25,945 bases of DNA, from positions 1 through 25,945 of the forward strand of contig DASXLL010000378.1 in assembly GCA_036496265.1 (NCBI GenBank), written 5' to 3'. Positions within the stretch are counted from its first letter, which is position 1. Each line of letters opens with the position of its first letter. This document shows, in pieces, positions 25,378 through 25,945 of the stretch. Under the pieces are notes generated by a model, which saw nothing but the letters and a program-made list of their open reading frames with translations, made no database searches and was not told the origin of the DNA. The DNA is from CAYLLN01 sp036496265. Lineage in GTDB: Bacteria; Planctomycetota; Planctomycetia; Pirellulales; Pirellulaceae. A program made the translations under genes and the position numbers.

Positions 25378-25427
25378 GCTTGAGATGTGAGGTTTGGAGG
25401 TCGTTGGTCCGGGAAGAGCGATCGTGC

Positions 25428-25640
25428 GCTAACATTTGAGGGGTAGTTTTTTGTCGCGGGGGAATGTTAGTGTGGTGGAAGTTGTTGGCGGATAGGGGGT
25501 TGCAAAAACTAACGTGTGTTCGGGAGCGCTAACATTGAAAGCGGTGTTAGCAACTGTGGTATTTCTGGCCGGAAGCGATTGAGGGAGCGGCACCGCCTCC
25601 CAGAGATACATTGAAATTCCGGCGCAAAACCGGACCGAAT
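25428..25640 (-). repeat. Unrecognised ~210-bp element with six GCTAAC-type hexamers, copy 2 (inverted)
   Basis: Plus-strand hexamers: GCTAAC 25428, GTTAGT 25466, GTTGGC 25484, ACTAAC 25508, GCTAAC 25528, GTTAGC 25546; centre spacings 38, 18, 24, 20 and 18 bp. Read on the minus strand this gives the same order, orientation and spacing as copy 1 at 6715-6930, including the aberrant GCCAAC fourth hexamer. The distance from the CCGGTTTT tract to the last hexamer is also nearly equal in both copies (206 versus ~207 bp). GCTAACA/TGTTAGC (25528-25551) forms a 7-bp hairpin and CTAACATT/AATGTTAG (25429-25470) an 8-bp one. It begins ~50 bp after the kinase stop. Confidence 0.75.
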
Positions 25641-25668
25641 TCTTGATGATTTTCAAATTTTGCGGTAA

Positions 25669-25945
25669 AGCGCAGGGACGTTGGCGAAGTTTTATTCGTG
25701 GACTGCGCAGGACCAAGATACGCGATTGATCGCCCACCACATGCTCGGCAAGCGGTCTGCCGACAACGCGCGCCGGTTCATGGTGCGGTTGGCTGACAAC
25801 TGCGCCCAGCCGAACGGTGGTTATGGATGCCCACAGATTTCAGTTGATGGCTTCGCGGCATATCCTGAAGCTGTTGACTTGGCTTTCGGCAAAGATTGCA
25901 AGCTCGGCGTGTTGATAAAGCAGTATCGCAACTCGCGGCTGCAAT
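25669..25945 (+). pseudogene. 5'-truncated IS1-like transposase, continues beyond the window
   Basis: The frame opens after the TAA at 25666 and stays open to the right edge. From about 25687 it reads KFYSWTAQDQDTRLIAHHML, then GKRSADNARRFMVRLADN, then QISVDGFAAYPEAVDLAFG and VLIKQYRNSRLQ. This matches the middle of IS1-family transposases (WTWTAIDADTKLI...LTTDGHRMYLNAVEEAFG). The second catalytic Asp (in SVDGF) is present. The N-terminal zinc/HTH part and the first catalytic segment (DEIW...) are absent in every frame of the preceding 300 bp. No start codon other than a TTG at 25681 is available. The copy is therefore probably dead, though the 3' end cannot be judged. Confidence 0.75.

Noticed and set aside
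25380..25400. Possible heptamer array after the kinase stop (TTGAGAT, GTGAGGT, TTGGAGG)
   Set aside because: Only three units with as few as 3 of 7 matches between neighbours, and no start codon follows. Too weak to count with the others.

Overview
The window looks like a chromosomal stretch of a planctomycete, probably of the Pirellulales type. The grounds are the combination of gene families (PQQ-like beta-propeller proteins, a DUF1080 protein, paired VWA proteins, a very large Ser/Thr kinase with a TPR-like tail, an HI0933-like flavoprotein), the N-terminal FESLEERRVL motif and C-terminal dockerin repeats of the giant surface protein, and short palindromes in most gaps. This is family recognition by eye; no search was run.

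Layout. 1-591: a VapB-like antitoxin (cut by the left edge) overlapping a PIN-domain VapC-like toxin. 601-966: a small cupin. 967-1347: a gap with two hairpin elements. 1348-6004: two consecutive exported PQQ-like propeller proteins, one with a signal peptide and a LamG-like tail, the other a lipoprotein. 6005-6542: a tandem-repeat/inverted-repeat block running straight into the start codon of a degenerate response-regulator receiver. 6543-7079: a gene-free stretch with a REP-like palindrome and an unrecognised element of about 210 bp carrying six spaced GCTAAC-type hexamers. 7080-9175: a DUF6677-like membrane protein, a 66-residue membrane protein and an HI0933/BaiN-type flavoprotein. 9443-11974 (+) and 14245-11987 (-): two VWA proteins facing each other with only 12 bp between their stop codons. 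15105-14299 (-): a DUF1080 protein. 19890-15235 (-): a 1551-residue repeat-rich surface protein with dockerin repeats. 20296-25377 (+): a 1693-residue membrane Ser/Thr kinase, divergent from the surface protein. 25378-25945: the second copy of the 210-bp element in inverse orientation, then a 5'-truncated IS1-like transposase fragment running off the edge.

How the parts fit. Most genes predict cell-envelope or secreted functions: exported propellers, VWA sensors or scaffolds, a LamG-like glycan protein, a surface adhesin-like protein and a transmembrane kinase with a large external sensor. No metabolic pathway or defence island is visible beyond the toxin-antitoxin pair.

The most unusual content is in the gaps. 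(1) The 210-bp element occurs twice, 18.5 kb apart and inverted, with hexamer order, orientation and spacing preserved although the sequence between hexamers has diverged. (2) Tandem arrays with 7-bp (once 8-bp) units end at, or supply, the start codons of four genes (6150, 7711, 7940, and 14245 on the minus strand). I do not recognise the 210-bp element as a described family.
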